Positions 18,340-27,965 of a DNA stretch of 64,000 nt are shown here, piece by piece (position 1 is the stretch's first letter; each line of letters begins with the position of its first letter). Origin of the DNA: Arthrobacter sp. GMC3 (lineage in GTDB: Bacteria > Actinomycetota > Actinomycetes > Actinomycetales > Micrococcaceae); assembly GCF_002929305.1 (NCBI RefSeq), contig NZ_PJIO01000002.1, positions 496,001-560,000 of the forward strand. Direction: 5' to 3'. A program made the position numbers and the translations under genes. The notes below the pieces were generated by a model that was not told the origin of the DNA, searched no databases, and saw only the letters and a program-made list of their open reading frames with translations.

Positions 18340-20286
18340 GTGGAATCAACGGGCAGCCAGAGCGTAGTCATTGTGGGGGCGGGGCCCCGTGGGACTTCCG
18401 TCATGGAACGCCTCTTGGCCCAATATGCCAGCCTGCCAGCCGCAGGAACCCGGCGTGCGCTGAACATCCACCTGGTGGATCCTTTCCCGCCGGGTCCGGG
18501 CCATGTGTGGCGCACTGACCAGTCCCGGCTGTTTCTGATGAACACGCAGGCGTTCTTTCCAACACTGGTTCCCGACCAAGGCGTCACGGCCCAGCCGCTA
18601 GCCGGGTGCAGCTTCAACGAATGGCGCCATACCCAACGCACGGATCCCGACGCGACGCTTAGTGTGGGGGACCGGACGGAACTTGCCGCGCTCGCAGCCA
18701 CCGACTTTCCCAGCCGAGCCCTCTACGGGCGCTACCTGAGCTGGTGCTTTGCCCAGCTCACCAGCAACCTGCCCGACGGCGTCACTGTCACCCACCACGC
18801 CACCGTTGCCCAACGTGTGGCGAGGGACTACGGCAACGGCGGGTTCGACGTCGTCCTGCAAAACGGTGATCGGCTCCACACGGACAGCGTGGTGCTGGCG
18901 TTGGGCCATGTGGATGCCAAATTGAGCCCGGCTCAACGAGAGCTGCGCGATGAAGCCCGCACCCTTGGCCTGTCCTATTTCCCGCCCGCGGTGCCCAATG
19001 ACGTTGACTGGGACCAGCTGCCCGCAGGCGTTACCATCCTGGTGCGGGGCATGGGGCTGAACTTTTTTGATGTTCTGGGGCAGTTGACGGAAGGTCGTGG
19101 CGGGCGTTTCGAGCGGACCGGACATGGTGCCGGTCAAGCGCTGGCGTACCTGCCATCCGGCACGGAACCGGTCATTGTGGGGGCCTCGCGCCGCGGCACC
19201 CCGTACCGGGCCAAGGCCGAGCTGGCCAGCTACTACCCGTCCAGCGTGGAGCTGCGGTTCCTCAACGAGGACGCAGTGACGGCCATGGGCGCCACAGCAG
19301 GTTTTGACCACGACATTTGGCCGTTGCTGCACAGGGACACGCTCTGGGCGTACTACTCCACCTTGGCGCGCAGCCGGGCTGATGCGGTTCCCGCGGGGTT
19401 TCTGGGCGAGCTGGATGAGTTGCTGCATTCCGGGCTCGACGGCGACGGGCTCGACTGGTCTGAGCGTCTCGCCTCGCTGGTGGGCGCCCACATTGCGCCC
19501 GGTGACCGGCTGGACCTGCCGGGGTTGGCCAAGCCGTTGTCCCGTTCGCCCATCCGGTCCGGGCAGACCCACCGTTTTTCCTCGCAAGCCCACCTTGACG
19601 CGGCAGTCTTGGAGTATTTGAGCGATGACGCTGCGGGTTCCTTCCGTGGTGAAGCGGATCCGGTCAAGATGGCCATTGGGGCGTTGAATGCCGGCCGGGC
19701 CGTCATCAAGTCCCTTGTGGCGGACAGCGGGATCACGCAGGAGTCGTGGCTGGGCGAGTTGCGCGGCTGGTTTGAATCGTTCGTGGAGGGGCTGGCCAGC
19801 GGCCCGCCAGCGCTGCGCATGGAGCAGCTGGCCGCCTTGGTGCGGGCAGGTGTGGTGCACTTTGCCGGGCCGGACCCCATCTTCCGGATCGCCCACGGGG
19901 TGTTTTCGGTGAGCTCCCCGTGGGTGGACGCCCAGCCGTGGGAATCCCGCCACCTGGTGGAGGCACTGGCACCGGCCAACAGGGTGGCGGGCAGTGACTC
20001 CGTGCTCCTGAACAACCTGCTGGCCGACGGCCTGGCCAGGCCTCGTGTCATGCTCGCAGCCGACGGCGAAGCGGTGGTGACCAGCGGCATGGACGTTTCC
20101 ACATCCCCCTACCAGCCCGTGGATGGTGCCGGGGCTCGGGTTCCGGGCCTGTACGTTCTGGGCCTGCAACTCTCCTCTGCACAGTGGGGCACAGCCATCG
20201 CCGCTCAGGCAAACGCCGAGTACCGCAGCGGCTACCGCACCGTCCTTGACGCTGACGCGATAGCCGCAGCCATCCTGGGCAGCTAA
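18340..20286 (+). CDS. FAD/NAD(P)-binding protein of unknown substrate
   Basis: 648 residues, starting with GTG at 18340. The dinucleotide-binding loop VVIVGAGPRGTSVMERL lies near residues 8-24, followed by HLVDPFPPGPGHVW and the motif FLMNTQAFFPTL. This is the pattern of the 'FAD-NAD(P)-binding' family found in actinobacteria next to varied genes, related to flavin monooxygenases such as lysine/ornithine hydroxylases. A late strand PGLYVLGLQLSSAQWGT near the C-terminus resembles the second cofactor-binding site. No pathway is evident, as the neighbours are a peptidase and tRNA-Ser. Confidence 0.8.
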   Translation: MESTGSQSVVIVGAGPRGTSVMERLLAQYASLPAAGTRRALNIHLVDPFPPGPGHVWRTDQSRLFLMNTQAFFPTLVPDQGVTAQPLAGCSFNEWRHTQRTDPDATLSVGDRTELAALAATDFPSRALYGRYLSWCFAQLTSNLPDGVTVTHHATVAQRVARDYGNGGFDVVLQNGDRLHTDSVVLALGHVDAKLSPAQRELRDEARTLGLSYFPPAVPNDVDWDQLPAGVTILVRGMGLNFFDVLGQLTEGRGGRFERTGHGAGQALAYLPSGTEPVIVGASRRGTPYRAKAELASYYPSSVELRFLNEDAVTAMGATAGFDHDIWPLLHRDTLWAYYSTLARSRADAVPAGFLGELDELLHSGLDGDGLDWSERLASLVGAHIAPGDRLDLPGLAKPLSRSPIRSGQTHRFSSQAHLDAAVLEYLSDDAAGSFRGEADPVKMAIGALNAGRAVIKSLVADSGITQESWLGELRGWFESFVEGLASGPPALRMEQLAALVRAGVVHFAGPDPIFRIAHGVFSVSSPWVDAQPWESRHLVEALAPANRVAGSDSVLLNNLLADGLARPRVMLAADGEAVVTSGMDVSTSPYQPVDGAGARVPGLYVLGLQLSSAQWGTAIAAQANAEYRSGYRTVLDADAIAAAILGS

Positions 20287-20299
20287 CCGGGCCACAAAA

Positions 20300-20334
20300 A
20301 AGGGAAGCAGCCTCGTGATGAGACTGCTTCCCTT
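20300..20334. terminator. Terminator between FAD protein gene and tRNA-Ser(UGA)
   Basis: AAGGGAAGCAG (20300-20310) pairs with CTGCTTCCCTT (20324-20334), extended by CTC/GAG inside the loop. The A-run at 20296 gives a U-run for the minus-strand tRNA transcript, and the hairpin also closes the plus-strand gene. Confidence 0.8.
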
Positions 20335-20341
20335 GTCAGCG

Positions 20342-20429
20342 CGGAAGGTGCGAGATTCGAACTCGCGGTACGGGGTTACCGCACACTGGTTTTCAAGACC
20401 AGCTCCATCGGCCGCTCGGACAACCTTCC
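20342..20429 (-). tRNA. tRNA-Ser (anticodon UGA)
   Basis: 88-nt cloverleaf on the minus strand. Acceptor GGAAGGT pairs with ACCTTCC, discriminator G. The anticodon arm CTGGT-CTTGAAA-ACCAG gives TGA, followed by a long variable arm and T-loop TTCGAAT. It reads UCA (and UCG by wobble). Confidence 0.95.
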
Positions 20430-20536
20430 TTACACTAGTAGTGTTTCATAAGCAGGGCGGTGCCACCAAAGTGAGCGGTTCCGGTGAGAGAAGATTTGCG
20501 CCCGTCGAGGCGTTGAAAATGTATGTGGAGAGTGTC

Positions 20537-21520
20537 ATGAAGGCAATTGTTGCCCCGCAAGCGGGCGGCCCGGAGGTTTTGACCCTGGCCGACGTTCCAG
20601 CACCCGTTCCGGGAGCAGGCGAGGTGCTCATTGATGTGGTTGCCGCCGGAATCAACCGGGCTGACGTCCAGCAGCGCCGCGGTTTTTACCCGCCACCGCC
20701 GGGCGCGTCAGAGATTTTGGGCTTGGAAGTTTCAGGACGTATTGCCGGGTTCGGCCCAGGGGTGACCAAGCCGTTCACGGTGGGCCAGAAGGTGGTGGCA
20801 CTGCTGACAGGTGGCGGATACGCCCAGCAGGTGGCCGTTCCCGCGGGCCAGGTCCTGCCCCTGCCTGACGGAATTGATATTGTTACCGCCGCGTCATTGC
20901 CCGAGGTCACTGCCACGGTCTACTCCAACTTGTTCATGACCGCGTTGTTGCAACCTGGTGAAACGGTACTCATCCATGGTGGGACCGGCGGCATCGGCGT
21001 CATGGCGGTGCAGATGGCCAAAGCCGCCGGCGCCTTCGTCATTGCCACGGCCGGCAGTGACGAAAAAGTAGCCACGCTGACCAGCTACCTGGGCGCGGAC
21101 GTTGCCATTAACTACCGCACGCAGGACTTTGTGAAAGTTGTCCAAGATCACACCGAGGGGCGGGGTGCGAACGTGATCCTCGACGTCGTCGGTGCCAAGT
21201 ACCTCCAGCAAAACGTGGCTGCGCTTGCCATGTACGGACGCTTGGTGGTTATTGGCTTGCAGGGCGGGGCCACTGCGGAGCTGAACCTTGGCACCCTGCT
21301 GGCCAAGCGGGCCGCGGTCATCGGCACCACCTTGCGTGGGCGTCCGGTGGTGGAAAAATCCGCGATCATGGACGGTGTCCGCGACCATGTCTGGCCGCTG
21401 CTGGCCAACGGCACTCTTAAAACGGTGGTGGACAAGACATTCCCGTTGTCCCAGGCTCCGGCCGCCCACGCGTACTTCGACTCCGGGGCACATATGGGCA
21501 AGGTTCTGCTGACGCTCTAA
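20537..21520 (+). CDS. NAD(P)H:quinone oxidoreductase, zinc-free MDR family
   Basis: A 327-residue medium-chain reductase of the quinone oxidoreductase (QOR/TP53I3-like) branch: MKAIVAP start, GINRADVQQRRGFYPPPPG near 37-55, and the cofactor loop IHGGTGGIGVMAVQMAKAAGA near 143-163. The zinc-binding cysteines of alcohol dehydrogenases are absent. The start at 20537 has GGAG 6 bp upstream. The frame stays open much further upstream, but that part overlaps tRNA-Ser and its terminator and cannot be coding. It probably reduces quinones or enones with NADPH. Confidence 0.9.
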   Translation: MKAIVAPQAGGPEVLTLADVPAPVPGAGEVLIDVVAAGINRADVQQRRGFYPPPPGASEILGLEVSGRIAGFGPGVTKPFTVGQKVVALLTGGGYAQQVAVPAGQVLPLPDGIDIVTAASLPEVTATVYSNLFMTALLQPGETVLIHGGTGGIGVMAVQMAKAAGAFVIATAGSDEKVATLTSYLGADVAINYRTQDFVKVVQDHTEGRGANVILDVVGAKYLQQNVAALAMYGRLVVIGLQGGATAELNLGTLLAKRAAVIGTTLRGRPVVEKSAIMDGVRDHVWPLLANGTLKTVVDKTFPLSQAPAAHAYFDSGAHMGKVLLTL

Positions 21521-21573
21521 GGCGGATACAAGAAACCCGGCGCGGGAATGGGGGCACGTGAGAGACTGGCCCT

Positions 21574-22221
21574 ATGACTGAGAAGGCGCACACCCCGGCC
21601 AACGGTTTGGCTGCTGAGGGGAAGTTAATGGACGACGTCGAACCCACCCTTGGGGGCGAAGCACTAGGTGCGCCGGGCGCCGGTGCGGAGGACGGTCCGC
21701 CCAAGGCTCCTACCAGTGTGGCCGACATGGTTGACCAGCCGGCCAAGGTGATGCGCATTGGCACCATGGTTAAACAGCTCCTTGACGAGGTCAAGAGCGC
21801 GCCTCTTGACGATGCCGCCAGAGCTCGCCTTGCAGAAATTCATGAGCGCTCCATCGCCGAACTAGAAGACGGGCTGGCTCCGGAGCTCGTGGAGGAACTC
21901 CACCGGCTGAGCCTGCCCTTCACCGAGAGCAGCACGCCCTCCGACGCCGAACTTCGTATTGCCCAGGCCCAGTTGGTGGGCTGGCTCGAGGGCCTCTTCC
22001 ACGGTATCCAGACGGCGCTAGCGGCCCAGGCCATGGCGAACCAGCAGCTTGCTGCCAGGCTTGCCATGCACCAGCTCCCGCCCGGCACGATGATTGCACC
22101 TGGCGTGGTGGTGGGTGAAAATGGGGAGCCGCGCAGGGCCTCCTTTGGGGAGCCGGGAGTGCCCGGGGGCGGCCACGCGCAGGGCCAGCCCGAATCCGGT
22201 AGCCCCGGCCAGTACCTCTGA
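21574..22221 (+). CDS. bpa: Bacterial proteasome activator Bpa/PafE
   Basis: A ring-forming, ATP-independent activator that opens the 20S proteasome gate. The 215 residues fit the DUF2587 family: a disordered N-terminus to about residue 45, a four-helix core starting VADMVDQPAKVMRIGTMVKQ and containing SDAELRIAQAQLVGWLEGLF, and a flexible tail ending in GQYL. That terminal motif docks into the proteasome alpha-ring pocket and is characteristic of Bpa. Its presence implies the host has a proteasome. The next gene starts 15 bp downstream and is probably co-transcribed. Confidence 0.9.
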   Translation: MTEKAHTPANGLAAEGKLMDDVEPTLGGEALGAPGAGAEDGPPKAPTSVADMVDQPAKVMRIGTMVKQLLDEVKSAPLDDAARARLAEIHERSIAELEDGLAPELVEELHRLSLPFTESSTPSDAELRIAQAQLVGWLEGLFHGIQTALAAQAMANQQLAARLAMHQLPPGTMIAPGVVVGENGEPRRASFGEPGVPGGGHAQGQPESGSPGQYL

Positions 22222-22236
22222 GCCGGAATCTCAACG

Positions 22237-22731
22237 ATGCTCAAGGGACTTTTTGGCGCCAACCGCCAGGGGCGACGCGACGACGCCGAAATTGGCAAGG
22301 GTGTGTGGCGTCGCGCCCACGACCGCTTTCGGCGCGGCCTGGACAGGTTCCACCAGATGCTCGAAGGCGTTGAGGAGGACACCCTGGCATCAGGAACAAG
22401 GACACAAGCTGCCGAGAACTATGCACGGCTGGTGCCCATTGCCAACGGTTTGGCCGAGCTGTTGCCGGAAGTTCGCAGGATTGCCGCCGCGGCACAGTCG
22501 CTGGCGCCCAGTGACGGCATGGAAATCCCTTTCGGAACTGGCGGCTACCTCAATGACATCCACCGGGAACTATCGCGGGCCGGGAATGCTTTGGCCACCG
22601 CGGCCGAGTCCGTGGCCATGGTGCGCCTTGGCGCGGGGGATCTGGCCGCCGTCGAACGCAGGGCCGCAACAGTCCACGAACACGTCGGCCGGGCCGGGGA
22701 ACTTTTACGCAGGGATCGCCTCGACGGGTAG
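22237..22731 (+). CDS. Unknown helical protein downstream of bpa
   Basis: 164 residues, predicted mostly helical and rich in Arg and Ala, without signal peptide or membrane segment. It begins MLKGLFGANRQGRRD. The 15-bp gap after bpa suggests one operon, but I do not recognise the family and cannot say whether it works with the proteasome. A conserved bpa-linked role would be testable by gene neighbourhood. Confidence 0.75.
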   Translation: MLKGLFGANRQGRRDDAEIGKGVWRRAHDRFRRGLDRFHQMLEGVEEDTLASGTRTQAAENYARLVPIANGLAELLPEVRRIAAAAQSLAPSDGMEIPFGTGGYLNDIHRELSRAGNALATAAESVAMVRLGAGDLAAVERRAATVHEHVGRAGELLRRDRLDG

Positions 22732-22865
22732 TAGGGCTTCACGGGTGCCCGTCTCGAAAAGTGAGTGCTACCTCACCTTGCATTGGCAGTTAGGGCACCC
22801 TTGGCTGTAATATGATTACGAACAATAAATGTTCGCTAATTATTTCTTTGCCGAAAGGCCCCCCG

Positions 22866-23930
22866 TTGAAGACTTGGTTCAATAAGTCCGCGCTCAGCAA
22901 GACCGCCATCACAGCGCTTGCCGGCATTTCCATATTCACCCTGGCTGCGTGCAGCGGCGGCACCACGCCGGCCGCCTCCGACGGCGCCTCCGGATCCGCC
23001 GCGGATGCCATCACCGTCTACAACGCCCAGCATGAGACGCTCACCCAGGCCTGGGTTGACGCGTTCACCAAGGAGACCGGCATTAAGGTCACCCTGCGCA
23101 ACGGTGACGATTCCGAACTTAGCAACCAGATTGTCCAAGAAGGCGCAAAGTCGCCTGCCGACGTTTTCCTTACCGAGAACTCGCCCGCAATGACGCAGGT
23201 TGAAAACGCTGGCCTGTTCGCCACCACCAGCGCCAAGGTTCAGGAGCAGGTTCCGGCGGAATACCGCCCCTCCACCAACAAGTGGGCCGGCATCGCCGCC
23301 CGCAGCACCGTCTTTGCTTACAACAAGACCAAGCTGACCGAAGCACAGTTGCCCAAGTCCATCATGGACTTGGCCGATCCGGCCTGGAAGGGCCGCTGGG
23401 CGGCTTCCCCCTCCGGCGCCGACTTCCAAGCCATCGTCTCGGCCATGCTTGAGCTCAAGGGCGAGGATGCGACCCTGTCCTGGTTGAAATCCATGAAGGA
23501 GAACTCCAAGGCTTACAAAGGCAACAGCACGGCCATGAAGGCTGTCAATGCCGGCGAGGTTGATGGCGCCATCATCTACCACTACTACTGGTTCGGTGAC
23601 CAGGCCAAGACGGGCGAGAACTCCAACAACGTGGCCCTGCACTACTTCAAGAATCAGGATCCGGGCGCATTTGTCTCCATCTCCGGTGGCGGCGTGCTGG
23701 CTTCGAGCAAGCACCAGGAAAACGCGCAAAAGTTCCTGGAGTTCATCACTGGCAAGGCCGGGCAGACTGTCCTGCAAACGGGCACGTCTTTTGAATACCC
23801 GGTTGCCTCGGACGTTGCCGCCAACGCGAAGCTGACCCCGCTCTCGGAGTTGCAGGCTCCGAAGATTGACCCGGCCAAGCTGAATTCGGCCAAGGTCACC
23901 GATCTGATGACGCAGGCCGGTCTACTCTAG
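22866..23930 (+). CDS. Iron(III) ABC transporter substrate-binding lipoprotein
   Basis: A class of ferric-binding proteins (FbpA/FutA-like). From a TTG at 22866, with GAAAGG 7 bp upstream, it has 354 residues and a lipoprotein signal ending FTLAAC. An ATG at 22812 is in frame but has no ribosome site and spoils the signal peptide. The mature part has the family's [11 protein letters not shown] opening, [11 protein letters not shown], and the tyrosine-rich IIYHYYWFG, where adjacent tyrosines usually coordinate Fe(III). The permease and ATPase follow at once. Confidence 0.9.
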   Translation: MKTWFNKSALSKTAITALAGISIFTLAACSGGTTPAASDGASGSAADAITVYNAQHETLTQAWVDAFTKETGIKVTLRNGDDSELSNQIVQEGAKSPADVFLTENSPAMTQVENAGLFATTSAKVQEQVPAEYRPSTNKWAGIAARSTVFAYNKTKLTEAQLPKSIMDLADPAWKGRWAASPSGADFQAIVSAMLELKGEDATLSWLKSMKENSKAYKGNSTAMKAVNAGEVDGAIIYHYYWFGDQAKTGENSNNVALHYFKNQDPGAFVSISGGGVLASSKHQENAQKFLEFITGKAGQTVLQTGTSFEYPVASDVAANAKLTPLSELQAPKIDPAKLNSAKVTDLMTQAGLL

Positions 23931-23935
23931 TACTG

Positions 23936-25531
23936 ATGTCACAAGCAAAAAGTACGACGACGGTTCAGCCGTCGCGAGCACGATTCTCACGTATTGCTAG
24001 GGGCCGGGGCACACGCTCCGGCCCCTGGGCCGTCGTCGTCCTTTGTATCCTGATCGCCATTTTTTCCCTGCTGCCGCTGGGCTATGTGGCCGTCATGACC
24101 GCCGACGCCGGGTGGGACACCATTGTGAAGTTGGTGTTCCGTCCGCGCGTGGGCGAATTGTTGTTTAACACCCTGGCGCTGGTGGTAATCACCGTCCCCA
24201 TCTGTGTGGTGCTGGGCATTGCCGGGGCCTGGTTGGTGGAGCGAACCCGGCTGCGCGGGCACAAGGTGTGGGCTGTGCTGCTCGCGGCGCCCCTGGCCAT
24301 TCCAGCCTTTGTGAACAGCTACGCGTGGGTTAGCGCCATCCCGTCTCTGGGAGGGGTGTTTGGCGGGGTTCTGATCTCGGTGTTGTCGTACTTCCCGTTG
24401 GTGTACATTCCCGTGGCGGCCGTGCTGAGCCGCATGGATCCGGCTCTTGAGCAGTCGGGATCCTCGCTGGGGTTGGGGCCGTGGCGGGTGTTCTTCCGGG
24501 TGGTGCTGCCGCAGCTGCGGCTGGCTGCCGCCGGCGGTGCACTGCTGGTTTCGCTGCACTTGCTGGCCGAATACGGCGCGTTTGCCATGATCCAATTCGA
24601 CACCTTCACCACCGCCATCTATGACCAGTTCCGCTCCACCTTCAACGGTGCCGCGGCGAACATGCTGGCCAGCGTGCTGGTCCTGCTGTGCCTGCTCCTG
24701 TTGCTGGGCGAGTCCAAGACCCGCGGCAGCGCCCGGTACGCCCGGGTGGGGGCCGGGGCGCAATCAAACCCCACCCGTCTTGCGCTGGGCGGTTTCCAGG
24801 CCCCGGCGCAGCTTGGCCTGGCGGCGTTGACCGTGCTGGCCCTGGGTGTCCCGCTGTTCCACGTGGGGCGCTGGCTGGTGGCCGGCGGCGCCGAGGTGTG
24901 GACTCGCGACGCCCTGATTAGTTCCCTCCTGCAGACGCTCGGCTACGGTTTGGCGGGCGCCCTGGTCACCACCATCTTGGCGTTCCCGCTGGCCTATTTG
25001 GTCATCCGGCACCCGGGCCCGGTGGGCAAAATCCTCGAGGGAGCCAACTACATTTCCAGTTCCATGCCGGGCATTGTGGTCGCCCTGGCGCTGGTGACCA
25101 TCACCATCCATTACGTGCCCGGGGTCTACCAAACCGCCGTCGTCCTAGTGGCCGCTTACGCACTGCTGTTCATGCCGCGCGCGTTGGTGAACCTGCGGGC
25201 GGGACTGGCCCAGGCACCCAAGGAACTCGATGATGCAGCCCAAGCGTTGGGCAAACCCCCGCTCGTCGCATTCCTGAAGGTCACACTGCGGCTCACGGCA
25301 CCTGCGGCGGCCGGCGGGGCGGCGCTCGTGTTTTTGGGCATCGTGAACGAGCTGACAGCAACACTGCTGCTGGCACCCAACGGCACCCAAACCCTGGCCA
25401 CCGAGTTCTGGGCACTCAGCAGCGAGATCGACTACACCGGGGCAGCACCGTATGCGTTGTTGATGATCCTGCTCTCGGCACCCATGACGTACTTGCTTTT
25501 TGCACAATCCAAGAAAGTAGCCGGACAGTGA
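23936..25531 (+). CDS. Iron(III) ABC transporter permease (fused, FbpB type)
   Basis: 531 residues with about 12 membrane segments in two homologous halves, each with an EAA-type cytoplasmic loop ([20 protein letters not shown] near 178 and [20 protein letters not shown] near 430). This fused architecture is typical of FbpB/SfuB permeases. It starts 5 bp after the binding-protein gene, and its stop overlaps the ATPase start by 4 bases (GTGA). Confidence 0.92.
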   Translation: MSQAKSTTTVQPSRARFSRIARGRGTRSGPWAVVVLCILIAIFSLLPLGYVAVMTADAGWDTIVKLVFRPRVGELLFNTLALVVITVPICVVLGIAGAWLVERTRLRGHKVWAVLLAAPLAIPAFVNSYAWVSAIPSLGGVFGGVLISVLSYFPLVYIPVAAVLSRMDPALEQSGSSLGLGPWRVFFRVVLPQLRLAAAGGALLVSLHLLAEYGAFAMIQFDTFTTAIYDQFRSTFNGAAANMLASVLVLLCLLLLLGESKTRGSARYARVGAGAQSNPTRLALGGFQAPAQLGLAALTVLALGVPLFHVGRWLVAGGAEVWTRDALISSLLQTLGYGLAGALVTTILAFPLAYLVIRHPGPVGKILEGANYISSSMPGIVVALALVTITIHYVPGVYQTAVVLVAAYALLFMPRALVNLRAGLAQAPKELDDAAQALGKPPLVAFLKVTLRLTAPAAAGGAALVFLGIVNELTATLLLAPNGTQTLATEFWALSSEIDYTGAAPYALLMILLSAPMTYLLFAQSKKVAGQ

Positions 25532-26679
25532 CAACATCTCCCACGGCGGGCCAGAGTTCAGCGCCCAAGCCTGCGTTCACGCACGACGCCGGGCACGCCA
25601 CCGAGCATTTGCAGGTCGCCGGGGTGCGCAAATCGTTTGGCGGCACCCAGGTTCTCAAGGGCGTGGATCTGACGGTTGCCCAGGGTCGCACCACCGCCAT
25701 TGTGGGGGCCTCAGGCTCCGGAAAGACAACCCTGTTGCGGGTGATCGCCGGCTTCGAAGCACCCGATTCCGGCAGTGTTTCCCTGGGCGGGGTTGACGTG
25801 GCCGGGCCCAAGACCTGGGTTCCCGCGCACAAACGCAGCGTGGGCTATGTGGCCCAGGACGGTGCGTTGTTCCCGCACCTCAGCGTTGGGGCGAACATCG
25901 AGTTTGGGCTGCGGGAACGGGGCCGGGCGGCGGCATCCCGGGTGGGAGAGCTGTTGGAGATGGTGTCCATGGATCCCTCCTATGCCAAGCGGCGGCCCTC
26001 CCAGCTATCCGGCGGGCAGCAGCAGCGTGTGGCGTTGGCACGGGCACTGGCCCGGCAACCGGAGCTGATGCTGCTGGATGAACCGTTCAGCGCCTTGGAC
26101 GCCGGATTGCGGGTGGCCACGCGCCGGGCCGTGGCCAAAACGTTGAGCGAGGCCGGGGTGACCACCATTTTAGTGACCCACGACCAGGCCGAGGCGCTCA
26201 GCTTTGCCGACCAGGTTGCCGTCATGCGTGACGGTGCACTGGCCCAGATTGGCAGCCCGTTCGTGGTGTACACGCGGCCCGCCGACAGGGCCACGGCGGA
26301 GTTCCTGGGCGACGCCGTGATCCTGGAGGCTTGGATGGAAGGATCGCTGGCGCTGTGCTCGCTCGGCGGCATTCCCGTACGCCGCCCCCCAGCCCAGGGC
26401 AGGGTGCACCTCATGCTGCGCCCGGAACAGATCCGCATCAGCGAGGGTGGAAACATTCGCGGACGCGTGGTGGACACCGACTACTTCGGCCCAGAGACCA
26501 CCGTAAGGATTGCGCTGGCACCCATTGCCGTGGACCCCTCCAAGCCGGTGGACCCCCACCAGCCGGTGGGCGGCGAGGTGATCAGCATCCGGCACTGGAA
26601 CGCGATGCTTGCCCGGCCCGGCACCGATCTTTCACTCAAGGTGGTGGGGGAGGGCGTCGTCTTCCCTTGGGAAGGCTAA
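25528..26679 (+). CDS. Iron(III) ABC transporter ATP-binding protein (FbpC type)
   Basis: 383 residues from a GTG overlapping the permease stop: Walker [13 protein letters not shown] near 72, Q-loop in [14 protein letters not shown], signature [15 protein letters not shown], and Walker [15 protein letters not shown]-terminal TOBE domain from about residue 285 ([13 protein letters not shown]) is usual for iron, spermidine and maltose importers. It completes the transporter. A DtxR-like operator upstream of the operon is only weakly suggested (inverted GTGAG/CTCAC at 22761-22776). Confidence 0.92.
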   Translation: MTTSPTAGQSSAPKPAFTHDAGHATEHLQVAGVRKSFGGTQVLKGVDLTVAQGRTTAIVGASGSGKTTLLRVIAGFEAPDSGSVSLGGVDVAGPKTWVPAHKRSVGYVAQDGALFPHLSVGANIEFGLRERGRAAASRVGELLEMVSMDPSYAKRRPSQLSGGQQQRVALARALARQPELMLLDEPFSALDAGLRVATRRAVAKTLSEAGVTTILVTHDQAEALSFADQVAVMRDGALAQIGSPFVVYTRPADRATAEFLGDAVILEAWMEGSLALCSLGGIPVRRPPAQGRVHLMLRPEQIRISEGGNIRGRVVDTDYFGPETTVRIALAPIAVDPSKPVDPHQPVGGEVISIRHWNAMLARPGTDLSLKVVGEGVVFPWEG

Positions 26680-26688
26680 CCCCGGTGG

Positions 26689-27855
26689 CTACCGGCGCCG
26701 GTGCTTAATTTCCGAGTAGGTGGTGAGGCTGAGCAACAGTGCCGCGGCAACGCCAAGCGCTGCGGCCGCGGGCATCACCGAACTCAGCGGAATAAGAGCA
26801 AGGGACACTGCCACGGCAGGCAGAGACCACGGTGCCACCAACTTCAGCGCTTGGCCATAGCGTAGTGACACCAGCGCGTTCGTGGCATAGAACAGTGCCA
26901 ACCCCACGCCCAGAGATATTCCGGCGCCCAGAGGCAGCGGCTCGTAGGGTGCCGGGATGGCCGTGGCGATCCCGGCGGCGATCGAGGTGACACCCAGAAC
27001 CAGCAAAAAGGGCAGGAAAAGTGTTGTTTGGAGGATCCCGGCAAAGTCGGCCCTCGATTGCAGCCGTTCCAGCCCCGCCGACACAGTCCCCGTGCCGTAT
27101 TGAAAGAATGCCCAGCCCAGGAACGAGACAACAAGGAAACCGAGCGCCCCGGCCAGCCCTGCGCCGGGATCCCAATCCGCCGAGACTTCGCTGACGATTG
27201 TGAAGATTGATTCGCCCAGGACGATCACGACGAAAAGTCCCAGCCTCTCCGAGGCGTGTTCAATGTTGACGTCGGCGGCCGCACGGTCTGCCCAGAGGCG
27301 GCCACCGATTGTCACCATGCCAACCTCTATGGCGATGGAGAACGCCCAGAGGATGACGGCGATGTGCAGCGGCATGAATGCCGCCACAAACCACAGCACG
27401 GCAGTTCCGCCGTTGTAGACCCAGATCCGCCACGGCGTCTCGGGTGACTTTTGGCGGTGCTGGTACAGCCACAGCAGCAACAGGATCACGCGCATGGCGG
27501 CATTGCCCAGCGAAAATGCCCAGGCCCGGTCTCCGAAAGCACCCGGCGCGGCGGCAGCCATGATTCCGGCCGCAGCCATGGCCGCCAGCATGGCAGCCCC
27601 TAGAGCCCGCGCGGACAGCCCGGGCAGAAGGTTGATGACCGAGACGATGTTGACCCAGGCCCACCAGGCCGGGAAAAAGAGCAGCACGAAGGTGCCAAAT
27701 TCGCTGAACCCGGGGTTCCCGTGGATGCCGTGGGCCAGTTGCCCCACGAAAACCACAAAGACCAGGTCGAAGAACAGTTCCATCCAGTGGACCCGGCCGG
27801 CTTCTCGGGCGGCTACGTGAGATGCTCGCGGCCCGCCAGGCAGTTTCTCGCTCAT
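26689..27855 (-). CDS. LtrA (low temperature requirement A) family membrane protein
   Basis: 388 residues with about ten membrane segments. The family signatures WMELFFDLVFVVFVGQLAH near 24-42 and ERLGLFVVIVLGESI near 205-219 are both present. The family is named from a Listeria cold-growth mutant, but the molecular function is not established. The gene is convergent with the iron transporter operon, with a 9-bp gap, and is followed upstream by a strong hairpin at 27909-27953. Confidence 0.88.
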   Translation of the reverse strand: MSEKLPGGPRASHVAAREAGRVHWMELFFDLVFVVFVGQLAHGIHGNPGFSEFGTFVLLFFPAWWAWVNIVSVINLLPGLSARALGAAMLAAMAAAGIMAAAAPGAFGDRAWAFSLGNAAMRVILLLLWLYQHRQKSPETPWRIWVYNGGTAVLWFVAAFMPLHIAVILWAFSIAIEVGMVTIGGRLWADRAAADVNIEHASERLGLFVVIVLGESIFTIVSEVSADWDPGAGLAGALGFLVVSFLGWAFFQYGTGTVSAGLERLQSRADFAGILQTTLFLPFLLVLGVTSIAAGIATAIPAPYEPLPLGAGISLGVGLALFYATNALVSLRYGQALKLVAPWSLPAVAVSLALIPLSSVMPAAAALGVAAALLLSLTTYSEIKHRRR

Positions 27856-27908
27856 GGGCCCATGCTAGGGGCAAGCTGAGAAAAAGGCGCCCGCAAATCA
27901 GGATTTTC

Positions 27909-27953
27909 CCGGTCCGTGTTCCCGCTCGGAAGTCGGGCGGGGACACGGACCGG
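27909..27953. terminator. Hairpin terminator after the YhgE/Pip-like gene
   Basis: CCGGTCCGTGTTCCCGC (27909-27925) pairs with 27937-27953 with one mismatch, and is flanked by A/T-rich ends. It terminates the minus-strand gene at 27966. Confidence 0.75.
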
Positions 27954-27965
27954 ATTTGGCCCGGT

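Noticed and set aside
17255-18367. Long open frame of 370 codons opposite the prolyl oligopeptidase gene, and a 565-codon frame opposite the FAD/NAD(P)-binding protein gene (18598-20295).
   Set aside because: Both are low-complexity (Gly/His/Val/Gln-rich) reverse frames of high-GC coding genes with clear catalytic or cofactor motifs on the other strand.
20315-20536. Upstream in-frame extension of the quinone oxidoreductase gene.
   Set aside because: It overlaps tRNA-Ser(UGA) and its terminator. The MKAIVAP start at 20537 has a proper ribosome site and the usual family N-terminus.
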